Below are positions 9,248 to 17,152 of a stretch of 64,000 nucleotides of DNA, in pieces (within the stretch, counting starts at the first letter, position 1; each line of letters starts with the position of its first letter). The position numbers and the translations under genes are program-made. The DNA lies in contig NZ_FNON01000007.1 of assembly GCF_900107045.1 (NCBI RefSeq), positions 248,001 to 312,000 of the forward strand. Direction: 5' to 3'. A model generated the notes under the pieces. It was given only the letters and a program-made list of their open reading frames with translations. It was not told where the DNA came from and searched no databases. This DNA is from Amycolatopsis xylanica. GTDB taxonomy: Bacteria; Actinomycetota; Actinomycetes; Mycobacteriales; Pseudonocardiaceae.

Positions 9248-9289
9248 CGTGAGTGTTGCCGACGGTTCTAACCGTCGGCAACACTCACG
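9248..9289. repeat. Perfect 20-bp-arm palindrome, GGTT-CT-AACC hairpin family
   Basis: The arms are 9248-9267 and 9270-9289 with a 2-nt CT loop; the outer part reads CGTGAGTGTTGCCGACGGTT. It belongs to the same family as the hairpins at 40.6, 41.0, 50.9, 51.1, 58.8 and 59.4 kb. It sits between the stop of the GH29 gene and the start of the ROK gene, so it may terminate the fucosidase transcript. Confidence 0.9.
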
Positions 9290-9294
9290 ACCTT

Positions 9295-11055
9295 TTAGAA
9301 GCTCAGACGAACCTCGTCGATCTTGAGCTGCTGGAAGAACTTCGGCGCGGTCGCGGCCGCCCAGGTGCTGGCCACCTCGACCCGGACGAACTTCGTCCAG
9401 GTCCGCGGGAAGTCGACGAAGTGGACACCGCGGGCGCTCGGCAGCTGCGCGGTCTTGAGCGCCGTCCACGTGACACCGTCATCCGAGACCGAAACCGTGT
9501 AGTCCTTGATGCGAGCGGACTGTTCGGTCGCCGAACGCGCGTAGCTGACCGACCATTCGCGCTGGTTGATGGCGACCGAGGACACCGGCAGCTTCACCGG
9601 GAGCTTGAAGTCCAGCGAAACGGGCAGCTTGCCGCCGTTGTCCCAGAAGTTCTGGAAGTTCCCGTCGACCAGGTTGACCGCGGGCGCGGTGGCCGTCTCG
9701 GCGCTGGCCGTCGCGGTCACCAGCTGGCGCGGCCACTGGAACAGCTGGCCGCCGAGCGTCTGGACCTTGAGCACGGTGTCGTTGGCGTCCCAGGTGATGC
9801 CTTCGACGGTGAGCGTGCCGTCGCGCTGGCTGAACCGCAGCGGCTTGCCGGTGCGCAGGTCGCTCACCCGGCCGACCAGATAGCCGTTGTCGCGGACCTT
9901 AAGCGTGTTCCCGGTGGACGGTGCGGTCAGCACGTGGACGTACTGCTGGCTCGGCTGGTCCTTCTTGATCGTGGTCACGCCGTGCGCGCCGTCGTTCCAG
10001 AAGCCCGGCTGCAGCCCGCCGTAGAGGTAGCCGCCGCCCTCGGTGCCGTCGATCGACTCCTTGATCGGCGCGATCGTCTGGGCGAACCAGGTGTTGTAGG
10101 CCTCCTGCTTGGGCGGGAACTTGCCGTTGATCATGGCGGTTTCGGCCATCAGCGACTTGATCGACGAGCCGGTGTTGGTGACGTAGCGGCCGAGGTTGAG
10201 CTGGGCGCTGACGTCCTGGTCCGACCCGGTGTACCACCAGGAGCCCTTGTCCGGCAGCTTGAAGCAGGCCTCGGTCAGGCGCGGCGCCGGGGTGTAGGTC
10301 GCTTGGGGGTAGTCGTACGCCGGCGTCATGCCGACCTTCTGCTCGTTGCTGATCGTGTCCATGATCGGCGTGTCTTCGTTGTTGTTGCTGAGCAGGAAGT
10401 TCGGCCGCTCGGCGCGGATGCGCTCGTAGAGCTTGTTGCGCTCCCAGTAGGCGTTGTCGTTGTCGATCCAGAACCCGGACAGATCCGGGTAGTTCTGCAT
10501 GACCTCGACGATGTTGTCGTAGCTGTACTCGCCGAAGCCATCGCGCGTGGTCAGGTCGACGTTCTTGCCCTTGTACGCCGAGTACGCGGCCGAGTCGAGC
10601 TGCTCCCAGCCGCCTTCGGCGTGCCACTGCGGGTCGTCGGTCATGTAGAGGATGACGTGCAGGCCCTTGGCCTTGGCCGCGTCGATCGTCTCGCGCAGGA
10701 AGTCACGCTCGGTGTGCGCGCTGCCGGGGATCTTCGACGGCCACGCGCGACCGTAGCCGAGCCTGCTGTGGAACGAGGCGAGCACGAGGTACTTGGCGTT
10801 GAGCTTCTGCGCCTCGTCGACCCAGTAGTCGGCCTTCCAGCCACCGTCGGTGATGGCCTTCTCCCACGACGCGCCATCGCGGAAGCCTGGCGCGGTGCGC
10901 ATGCCCCAGTGCAGGAAGAGCCCGCCCGAGGCGTCACGCAGCCAGTCCTGGCGCGGATTGAACAGCTCGGCCGAGGCCTGCTGGGTGGTGGTGACGACGC
11001 CGAGCAGCGTCGTCATGGCCGCCGCGAGGACGGCCAGTCTCCGTACGAGTTTCAT
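9295..11055 (-). CDS. Secreted GH29 alpha-L-fucosidase-like enzyme with C-terminal F5/8-type C (CBM32-like) domain
   Basis: A 586-residue exported glycosidase. A signal peptide ends near residue 29 (QQASAELFNPRQDW). The GH29 catalytic barrel spans about 30-400: GLFLHWGMRTAPG, YLVLASFHSRLGYG, YMTDDPQWHAEGG, and SGFWIDNDNAYWE with the probable nucleophile aspartate. After a beta-sandwich, residues about 470-586 form a discoidin-like carbohydrate-binding domain (INQREWSVSYARSATEQSAR). GH29 enzymes release alpha-L-fucose from xyloglucan, RG-I/II side chains or glycans; the real substrate is unknown. Its ATG overlaps the stop of the upstream paralogue (ATGA). Confidence 0.88.
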   Translation of the reverse strand: MKLVRRLAVLAAAMTTLLGVVTTTQQASAELFNPRQDWLRDASGGLFLHWGMRTAPGFRDGASWEKAITDGGWKADYWVDEAQKLNAKYLVLASFHSRLGYGRAWPSKIPGSAHTERDFLRETIDAAKAKGLHVILYMTDDPQWHAEGGWEQLDSAAYSAYKGKNVDLTTRDGFGEYSYDNIVEVMQNYPDLSGFWIDNDNAYWERNKLYERIRAERPNFLLSNNNEDTPIMDTISNEQKVGMTPAYDYPQATYTPAPRLTEACFKLPDKGSWWYTGSDQDVSAQLNLGRYVTNTGSSIKSLMAETAMINGKFPPKQEAYNTWFAQTIAPIKESIDGTEGGGYLYGGLQPGFWNDGAHGVTTIKKDQPSQQYVHVLTAPSTGNTLKVRDNGYLVGRVSDLRTGKPLRFSQRDGTLTVEGITWDANDTVLKVQTLGGQLFQWPRQLVTATASAETATAPAVNLVDGNFQNFWDNGGKLPVSLDFKLPVKLPVSSVAINQREWSVSYARSATEQSARIKDYTVSVSDDGVTWTALKTAQLPSARGVHFVDFPRTWTKFVRVEVASTWAAATAPKFFQQLKIDEVRLSF

Positions 11056-12842
11056 GATGCCGCCGTCGCGTAGGACGAGCCGATCCAGGCTTCGTCGATC
11101 CCCAGTTTCTTGTAGTGCTTGGTGTCGGTCGACGCCGACCACGTGCTCGTCACCTGGACGCGCACGTACCGGCTGGTGACGGTGGACAGGTCGATGAACG
11201 CGACGCCGCGGTGGCTGGCGAGCTGGCCGGTCTTGACCGCGCTCCCCCAGTTCTGGCCGTCGCTGGACACGTAGACCTTGTAGTCCTTGATCCTCGCGGA
11301 CTGCTCGGTGTCGGACTTCGCGTAGCTGACCGAGTCCTCGCGCTGGTTGAGCCCGACGTACTGGACCTTCTTCGCCGAGCCGAGGTCGAAGTCCACATTG
11401 ACCGGCAATGTCCTGTTGTTGTCCCAATAGGACAGATAGCTGCCGTCGCCGATGGCCGACGCGGCGTGCCCGCTCGCCGAGGCGCTGGCCTTCTCGGTGA
11501 CCGTCGCCGGGTCGTAGATGCCCGTGCGACCCGCGGTCTCGACCTTGAAGACGGTGTCGTACTGGTCCCACGTGGACAGTCCGGTCAAGTTCAGGCTGCC
11601 GCCACTCTGCGTGAACGCGATGGTGGCGCCTGTGCGCAGGTTGGTGACCTTTTTGACGCGGTATCCGTTGTCGCGCACCTTGAGCGTGCTGGTCGACGGC
11701 TTGGTCAGCACGTGGATGTACTGATTGTCCTTATTGGACCTGCTGATCGTGGTGACGCCGTGCGCGCCGTCGTTCCAGAAGCCGGGCTTGAGGCCACCGT
11801 TGAGATAGCCGCCGCCTTCGGTACCGCCGATCGACTCCCAGATGTCGCGGAGGTAGCCGTTGGCGAAATTGTTGAAGGCCTCCTGCTTGGCGGGGAACTT
11901 GCCGTTCACCATGGCGGTCTCGGCCATCAGCGACTTGATCGAGGAGCCCGAGTTCGTGATGTATCGGCCGAGCGTGAGCCTGTAGTCCACTGTGGAGTCC
12001 GTGCCGCTGTACCACCAGGCGCCCCCGCTCGGAAGCTTGAAACAGGCCTCGGTGAGCCGCGGCTGGGCCGTGTAGGTCGCTTGTGGATAGTCGTAGGACG
12101 GCGTCATGCCGGTCTTCTGCTCGTTGCTGATCGTGTCCATGATCGGCGTGTCTTCGTTGTTGTTGCTGAGCAGGTAGTTCGGCCGGTCCGCGCGGATCTT
12201 CTCGTACAGCCCGTGCGACTCCCAGTACGCGTTGTCGTTGTCGATCCAGAAACCGCCGAGGTCCGGGTAGCGCTGCATGACCTCGAGGAAGCTGTCGTAG
12301 CTGTACTGACCGAAACCGTCCCTTGTGGTCAAATCGACGTTTTTGCCCTTGTACTTCGAATACGCGGCCGAGTCGAGCCACTCGTGGCCACCCTCGGCGT
12401 GCCACTGCGGGTCGTCGGTCATGTAGTTGATGACCTTGAGGCCCTGCGGCTTGGCCGCGGCGATGAGCTCACCGAGGAAGTCCCGCTTAGTGGCACAACT
12501 GCCGGGAACGCTCGACGGCCAAGCCTTCGAGTAGCCGAGTTTGCTGTGGAACGAGGCCAAAACGATGTACTGCGCATGCAACTTCTTGGCTTCGGTGACC
12601 CAATAAGCAGGTGACCAGCCACCGTCGGTAACCGCTTTCTCCCAGGCGCCGCAACTGGTGTAGCCCGGCGACGTGCGCATTCCCCAGTGGAGGAAGAGCC
12701 CGGCCTGCCCGTCACGGAGCCATTGCTGGCGCGGATTCTGCAGCTCGGCGGCCGCCGGAGCCACTCCGACGAGCCCGAACGCGGTCACCATCGCGGCCAG
12801 GGCGACGGTCGCCCTGCGCAGGATGGAACGTCTGCCTGACAT
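11052..12842 (-). CDS. Secreted GH29 alpha-L-fucosidase-like enzyme with C-terminal F5/8-type C domain (paralogue)
   Basis: A 596-residue paralogue of the next gene on the same strand, alike along its full length. The N terminus has an arginine-pair leader (GRRSILRR then a hydrophobic run ending PAAAE), so Tat export is possible. Shared landmarks are GLFLHWGMRTSPG, ASFHSKLGYSKAWP, GGFWIDNDNAYWE (candidate nucleophile Asp) and the C-terminal binding domain with LNQREDSVSYAKSDTEQSAR. It differs at the specificity loops and has an extra cysteine pair (TSCGAW and SVPGSCATK). It is the first gene of the fucosidase operon and is divergent from a GH105 gene, with a shared 360-bp control region. Confidence 0.88.
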   Translation of the reverse strand: MSGRRSILRRATVALAAMVTAFGLVGVAPAAAELQNPRQQWLRDGQAGLFLHWGMRTSPGYTSCGAWEKAVTDGGWSPAYWVTEAKKLHAQYIVLASFHSKLGYSKAWPSSVPGSCATKRDFLGELIAAAKPQGLKVINYMTDDPQWHAEGGHEWLDSAAYSKYKGKNVDLTTRDGFGQYSYDSFLEVMQRYPDLGGFWIDNDNAYWESHGLYEKIRADRPNYLLSNNNEDTPIMDTISNEQKTGMTPSYDYPQATYTAQPRLTEACFKLPSGGAWWYSGTDSTVDYRLTLGRYITNSGSSIKSLMAETAMVNGKFPAKQEAFNNFANGYLRDIWESIGGTEGGGYLNGGLKPGFWNDGAHGVTTISRSNKDNQYIHVLTKPSTSTLKVRDNGYRVKKVTNLRTGATIAFTQSGGSLNLTGLSTWDQYDTVFKVETAGRTGIYDPATVTEKASASASGHAASAIGDGSYLSYWDNNRTLPVNVDFDLGSAKKVQYVGLNQREDSVSYAKSDTEQSARIKDYKVYVSSDGQNWGSAVKTGQLASHRGVAFIDLSTVTSRYVRVQVTSTWSASTDTKHYKKLGIDEAWIGSSYATAAS

Positions 12843-13203
12843 GGGCGACCTCCACTGGTCTGATCACCCGGTGGTGTACCCGACGCGCGCCCGGCGGTCA
12901 ATACTTAGGTCGGACCACTGGCCGCCGACCTTGTCACAGGTGTACCAAAGTATGCGGCCGTACGGGTTAAATATCTGATATATGACCCAAGACATCTGAT
13001 CTCTTCTTGACGATCGGCCGTTCACCCGAGTAGACGTATCTCATGCAAGTGACGCACACGAGCTGAGTCACTCGCACCAGGGCGACACAGCTCGCCCCCA
13101 AGGACTGGTCGGGATGCCGACGGACGGCGGATCGGCATCCCGGCCACCCTTGAAAATTCTGCGCCGCGTCACCCGGCCCATCCTTGCAGCAGGAGGACAA
13201 CGA
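12843..13203. promoter_or_regulatory. Divergent control region of GH29 operon and GH105 gene
   Basis: A 361-bp gap between divergent starts. It holds two near-palindromes resembling GntR/FadR-type operators, TGGTCTGATCA (12856-12866) and AGGTCGGACCA (12908-12918). An AT-rich patch around 12967-12985 contains ATATCTGATAT. AGGAGG at 13191-13196 is the ribosome site of the GH105 gene. Promoter hexamers were not assigned with confidence. Confidence 0.45.
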
Positions 13204-14397
13204 ATGTCCGAAGATCAACCACGCCTCTCGCGCCGGTCGATGCTCACCGGAACGATGGGCGCCCTTGGCGTGCTCGCGGTTCCGGGGACCGCGGCCTGGG
13301 CGGACGACGTGCTCTCGCCCATCGGGACGGACGCGGCGCCGACCGACTGGTCACGCGCGGTGATCGACTCCACGATGAAGCGCTACACCCCCGCGAACAT
13401 GGGCGGCTGGGGCTACACGCGTGGTCTGTACCTTTATGGTCAGTACCTGTTCTACAAGCGGACAGGTGAGAAGAAGTACCTCGACTACATCATCGCCTGG
13501 TACGACCGGTTCATCACCGACAGCGGCATCTCCAACAGCTTCACCAACCTGGACTCGATGCGGTCCTGCCAGATGCTGCCGCTGCTCTACACCGAGACCG
13601 GCAAGCAGAAGTACAAGACCGCGGCCGACCAGCTGCGCAAGAAGTTCCCCGGCTACAAGCGCACCAGCGACGGCGGCATGTGGCACGCCAGCAGCAAGGT
13701 CGGCCAGCTGTGGGCCGACGGTGTCTACATGGCACAGCCGTTCCTCGCGTTGTACGGCAAGACGTTCAACGACCAGACCTACTGCTACGAAGAGTCGGCG
13801 AAGAACGTCATCGTCTACTTCACGCACCTCAAGGAGCCCGCGAAGGGCTTGCTGTACCACGCTTACGACGAAGACGGCTCCGAGTCATGGGCGTCGGGCG
13901 GCGGTCACCACTCGAAGTACCACTGGGCCCGCGCCATCGGCTGGACCGCGATGACCGCCATCGACCTGCTCGAGATCCTGCCCGCGAGCCACCCGCGCCG
14001 CGCCGGCCTGATCGAGGTCGTGAAGTTCCTCGCCGACGGCTTCAAGAAGTACCAGGACCCGGCGACCGGCCGCTGGTACCAGATCGTCGACCGCGGCAGC
14101 GACTCGAAGAACTGGCTCGAGACCTCGGCCTCGTCGATGTACACGTTCATGATCTCGCGCGGTGTCGAGCGTGGCTACCTGGACCCGTCGTACAAGACGG
14201 TGTCGGACAAGGGATACGCCGGCGTGCTGCAGAAGGTGAAGGTCGGCTCGGACGGGCTCACCAACATCACCGACATCTGCGAAGGCACCAACGTCGGCGA
14301 CACGGCCTACTACTACGGCCGCGCCCGCAACACCAACGACTTCCACGGCCTCGGCGCCTTCCTCGTGATGAACGAGCAGTTCATGAAGACCGCCTAG
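13204..14397 (+). CDS. Secreted GH105 unsaturated rhamnogalacturonyl hydrolase
   Basis: A 397-residue enzyme with a twin-arginine signal (SRRSMLTGTMGALG). ATG 13204 is preceded by AGGAGG. The mature part is an alpha/alpha six-hairpin barrel of the YteR/RhiN type: WGYTRGLYLYGQYLFYKRTG, DSMRSCQMLPLLYTETG, WHASSKVGQLWADGVYMAQPFL, HHSKYHWARAIGWTAMT and WYQIVDRGSDSKNWLETSAS. The Asp in LWADGVYM is the usual catalytic residue. Such enzymes remove the 4,5-unsaturated galacturonyl group left by rhamnogalacturonan lyase. It faces the fucosidase operon and completes an RG-I-type degradation locus. Confidence 0.92.
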   Translation: MSEDQPRLSRRSMLTGTMGALGVLAVPGTAAWADDVLSPIGTDAAPTDWSRAVIDSTMKRYTPANMGGWGYTRGLYLYGQYLFYKRTGEKKYLDYIIAWYDRFITDSGISNSFTNLDSMRSCQMLPLLYTETGKQKYKTAADQLRKKFPGYKRTSDGGMWHASSKVGQLWADGVYMAQPFLALYGKTFNDQTYCYEESAKNVIVYFTHLKEPAKGLLYHAYDEDGSESWASGGGHHSKYHWARAIGWTAMTAIDLLEILPASHPRRAGLIEVVKFLADGFKKYQDPATGRWYQIVDRGSDSKNWLETSASSMYTFMISRGVERGYLDPSYKTVSDKGYAGVLQKVKVGSDGLTNITDICEGTNVGDTAYYYGRARNTNDFHGLGAFLVMNEQFMKTA

Positions 14398-14429
14398 GGT
14401 TTTGGCTCGCTAGGCTTTTGACTCGCTCC

Positions 14430-14463
14430 GGGCCCCGGCCGCGCCTCCGCGCGACCGGGGCCC
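14430..14463 (+). terminator. Rho-independent terminator after GH105 gene
   Basis: Arms of about 15 nt, beginning GGGCCCCGGCCGCGC, pair with one G-U across a CTCC loop and are followed by TTT. It lies 33 nt after the stop codon. Confidence 0.75.
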
Positions 14464-14897
14464 TTTGCGTACCAAGGGGTTTCCTCGGCCGAGTTCGAGG
14501 TGGTTGCGCAGTGAAGCGAGGGTGCCCTTCAGTGCGTACTAAGCACTCGGGGGTCCCCTCGCTGCGCGACCAAGCTCAGATCAGAGTCGTCTGTCCACGC
14601 GAGTGGTAACTCCGCTGCATCTAACGGAGCAGAGGTACCACTCGCGCAAGCCCGTCCGGCTGGAGCGAGGGAGCGCCAAGCAAGCCGGGGGTCGTGAGTG
14701 GTATTGCCGGTTCTAACCGGCCGGAACACTCACGACCCCCGAGTGCCGCCTAAGCAGGCCCGCACCGGTCGGGCCAAGGCGTGGGGTCGCTTGGGGGTCG
14801 TGCGCGTTGCGGGCGGTTCTAACCGCCCGCAACGCTCACGAGCCCTTCGACGCCGGGCTCGGGATAAAGCGGGCTTTATCCCGAGCCGCACGAGCCT
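14464..14897. repeat. Cluster of four intergenic palindromic repeats
   Basis: A gene-free stretch with several repeat types: a GCGAGGG...CCCTCGC hairpin (14515-14573), a nested CGCGAGTGGTA palindrome (14598-14646), an imperfect GTCGTGAGTG hairpin (about 14688-14740), a near-perfect CGTGCGCGTTGCGGGCGGTT hairpin with TCTA centre (14799-14840), and one GGGATAAAGCGGGCTTTATC element (14861-14882). All have relatives elsewhere in the window. No coding sequence is supported here. Confidence 0.85.
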
Positions 14898-16388
14898 TTA
14901 GCAGGTGGTGGAGGAGTCGGCCGTCTTGATGCGGAGGGCTCCACCGGTCGTGTTGGCGCTGTCCTTGACGCAGTACCCGGACGCCGTCTGGAAGTCCAGG
15001 TCGGACGGGCTGTTCGAGCCGCGCTGGGCCGTGAAGTGGTCGAACGAGACGTTGGAGCTGTTGTTCACGATCACCGCGGGCCTGCCGTCGTTCTTGGCGA
15101 ACTTGACCGAGCTGTTGACGAACTTGATGTTGTCCGCGAAGTGCACGTACCAGCCGTAGGCCGGGCGGGTCCCGATGCTCTTCGGGTTGTAGTCGGTCGG
15201 GCTGTTGCTCGGCACGCCGGTGGACATGGTGCCGTTGCCGCCGGGGACCGTCAGGTTGACGTTGGTGAACGTGACATCGCTGACCCGGTTCGAAGCGCTG
15301 TTACCCCAAATCGTCGGGCTGAAGTTGGTGCCGGTGTGCGTGCTCGTGATGTTGTCGAAGGTGATGTTGCTGATCGAGCCGATACCCGGGTTGTTGCCGC
15401 ATCGCTTGCGCGTGCCGACCTTCATCGTGATCGGCGAGTACGAGCCCGCGATGGTGATGTTCTTGTAGTGCACGTCGGAGATCTTCGAGCCGTCCATCGA
15501 GACGATGCCGATGCCGGACTTGTGCGCGCCCTTCAGCGTGATGTCCGTGAAGTTGTAGCCGGTGAAGTCGCCACAGGTCTCCGAGCCGAACATCAACGCG
15601 TTGCAGCACACCGCCGACAGGTCGGCGTTGTTGACCGTCACGTTGCCGTTGGGCAGTTTCTTGCCGAGCGCGTAGTCGCTCTTGAAGACCAGCGCGTCGT
15701 CGTTGGCCGCGATCTTGGCGTTGGTGATCTTGACGTTCGTGGTGCTGATGATGTTCCAGCCGTCCCGGTCACCGGAAGTGGCGATCGTCAGCTTGTCCGA
15801 CACGACGTTGGTGCAGCCGTTGATGAGCGCCGCGAAGTGGCCGCCGCGCTTGAGCGTGATCCCGCTCAGCGTGAGGCCGTCGCAGCGGGTGATCGAGAGG
15901 ATCTTGTCGGCCTGGCCGGAGCTCGGGTTGCCGGTGATCAGGTGACCGCCGCCGTCGATGGTGCCGCCGCCGGTGAAGCCGATGTTCTTGAGGTTGTCGC
16001 CGTAGAACATCGCGTTGTGGAAGTGGCTGTGCCCGTAGTCCTGGTACTTGTCGTACGGGTTGGACTCCGGCGCGTCGTAGCCGCTCGCGCTGCCGGTGAT
16101 CGTCGTGCCGGACGGGACGTTGATGACCACGTCGCTCTTGAGGTGGACCGTGCCCGCCATGACGTACGTGCCGACCGGGAATTCGACGATGCCGCCGCCT
16201 GCCCTGTTGGCCGCCGCGATCGCCTTGTCGGCGGCGGGGGCGTCGTTGGTCGAATCTCCTGCCTTGGCGCCGTAATCCGTGACCTTGTACACCGCGCCGG
16301 GAGCGGCGGACGCCACTTCCGTCCCCATGCCCACCAGGCCGAGCACGGCCAGTGCGACGAGTGCGAATCGACATCGCGAGGGTTTCAC
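14898..16388 (-). CDS. Secreted GH28-like right-handed beta-helix enzyme (polygalacturonase family)
   Basis: A 496-residue exported beta-helix protein starting at GTG 16388 (AAGGCGG 7 nt upstream). The signal peptide ends near TEVASAAPG. The N-terminal YKVTDYGAKAGDSTNDAPAA and GGIVEFPVGTYVMAGTV blocks are standard for GH28. The catalytic region is recognisable but altered: RDGWNIIST replaces NTDG, NDDALVFKS retains the acidic pair, and ALMFGSETCGDF stands where GHGxSIGS is expected; MKVGTRKRCG may be the RIK equivalent. An extra tail (about 400-496) has two cysteines. Likely substrates are galacturonan or rhamnogalacturonan; exact specificity is uncertain. Confidence 0.85.
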   Translation of the reverse strand: MKPSRCRFALVALAVLGLVGMGTEVASAAPGAVYKVTDYGAKAGDSTNDAPAADKAIAAANRAGGGIVEFPVGTYVMAGTVHLKSDVVINVPSGTTITGSASGYDAPESNPYDKYQDYGHSHFHNAMFYGDNLKNIGFTGGGTIDGGGHLITGNPSSGQADKILSITRCDGLTLSGITLKRGGHFAALINGCTNVVSDKLTIATSGDRDGWNIISTTNVKITNAKIAANDDALVFKSDYALGKKLPNGNVTVNNADLSAVCCNALMFGSETCGDFTGYNFTDITLKGAHKSGIGIVSMDGSKISDVHYKNITIAGSYSPITMKVGTRKRCGNNPGIGSISNITFDNITSTHTGTNFSPTIWGNSASNRVSDVTFTNVNLTVPGGNGTMSTGVPSNSPTDYNPKSIGTRPAYGWYVHFADNIKFVNSSVKFAKNDGRPAVIVNNSSNVSFDHFTAQRGSNSPSDLDFQTASGYCVKDSANTTGGALRIKTADSSTTC

Positions 16389-16475
16389 TGCAGACCGCCT
16401 TGTCTGAAGAAAACGTTCAGGACTGGACGGCGGTCAGCCCAGTCAAGCACACGAAAACCAGCCCCCACAAGGATT

Positions 16476-17108
16476 TCAGGGCCCGAGTTTCACCCCGCCG
16501 CGCAGCATGGCGAAACCGAGATCGGCGGCGGCGGACGCTTCGGGCAAACGGGCGTCGGCGGTCATTCCGCCCGCGAGCGCGGTCGCGTTGTCGGTCGCCA
16601 GCGTCCAGATGACGCCCACGATCTGCGCGGCAGCGAGGCGGGCGGCAGTGCCGGTGACGGCGGTCGTGTCGGCGAGCGCGGCGGCGACCGCCTCGAACGA
16701 GCGGGCGTTGAACTGCAGGAGCCGCGCGGCCAGCGCTGGCGTCTCGAGCACCATTTTGTACAGCGCCAGTACCTGCGGTTCGTCGTTGAGCCCGGTGATC
16801 GGGTCACGGCGGTTCAGGCCGTCGACGAAGTGGTCGCGCAGCGCGGTCAGCGGTGACTGCCGCGCCGCGCGCAACCGGATCACCCGGCCGCTTTCCGTTT
16901 CGTGGTCGGCGAACCGGTGCAGCACCAGGTCCTCTTTGGTCGGGAAGTAGGCGAACAGCGTGCGCTTGGACACCTCCGCCGCGTCGGCGACCTGTGCCAC
17001 CGACACCTGGTCGAAACCGGCGTCGAGGAACATCGAGATCGCCGCGGCGGAGATGGCCTCGCGCGTCCGCTGCTTCTTCCGTTCACGCAGTCCTGGTCGA
17101 TCACTCAC
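16476..17108 (-). CDS. TetR/AcrR family transcriptional regulator
   Basis: A 210-residue one-domain repressor starting at GTG 17108. Residues 10-60 form the TetR helix-turn-helix (REAISAAAISMFLDAGFDQV, then AQVADAAEVSKRTLFAYFPT). The C-terminal part (about 70-205) is a helical ligand-binding domain of the type seen with ADVxE-class actinobacterial TetR proteins. It lies between the GH28 gene and phoD, all on the same strand, 44 nt downstream of the phoD stop codon. The target and ligand are unknown. Confidence 0.88.
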   Translation of the reverse strand: MSDRPGLRERKKQRTREAISAAAISMFLDAGFDQVSVAQVADAAEVSKRTLFAYFPTKEDLVLHRFADHETESGRVIRLRAARQSPLTALRDHFVDGLNRRDPITGLNDEPQVLALYKMVLETPALAARLLQFNARSFEAVAAALADTTAVTGTAARLAAAQIVGVIWTLATDNATALAGGMTADARLPEASAAADLGFAMLRGGVKLGP

Positions 17109-17152
17109 CGGGATAGCGTATCTGCAAATTGCGTTTTATACCCGGTGCACAT

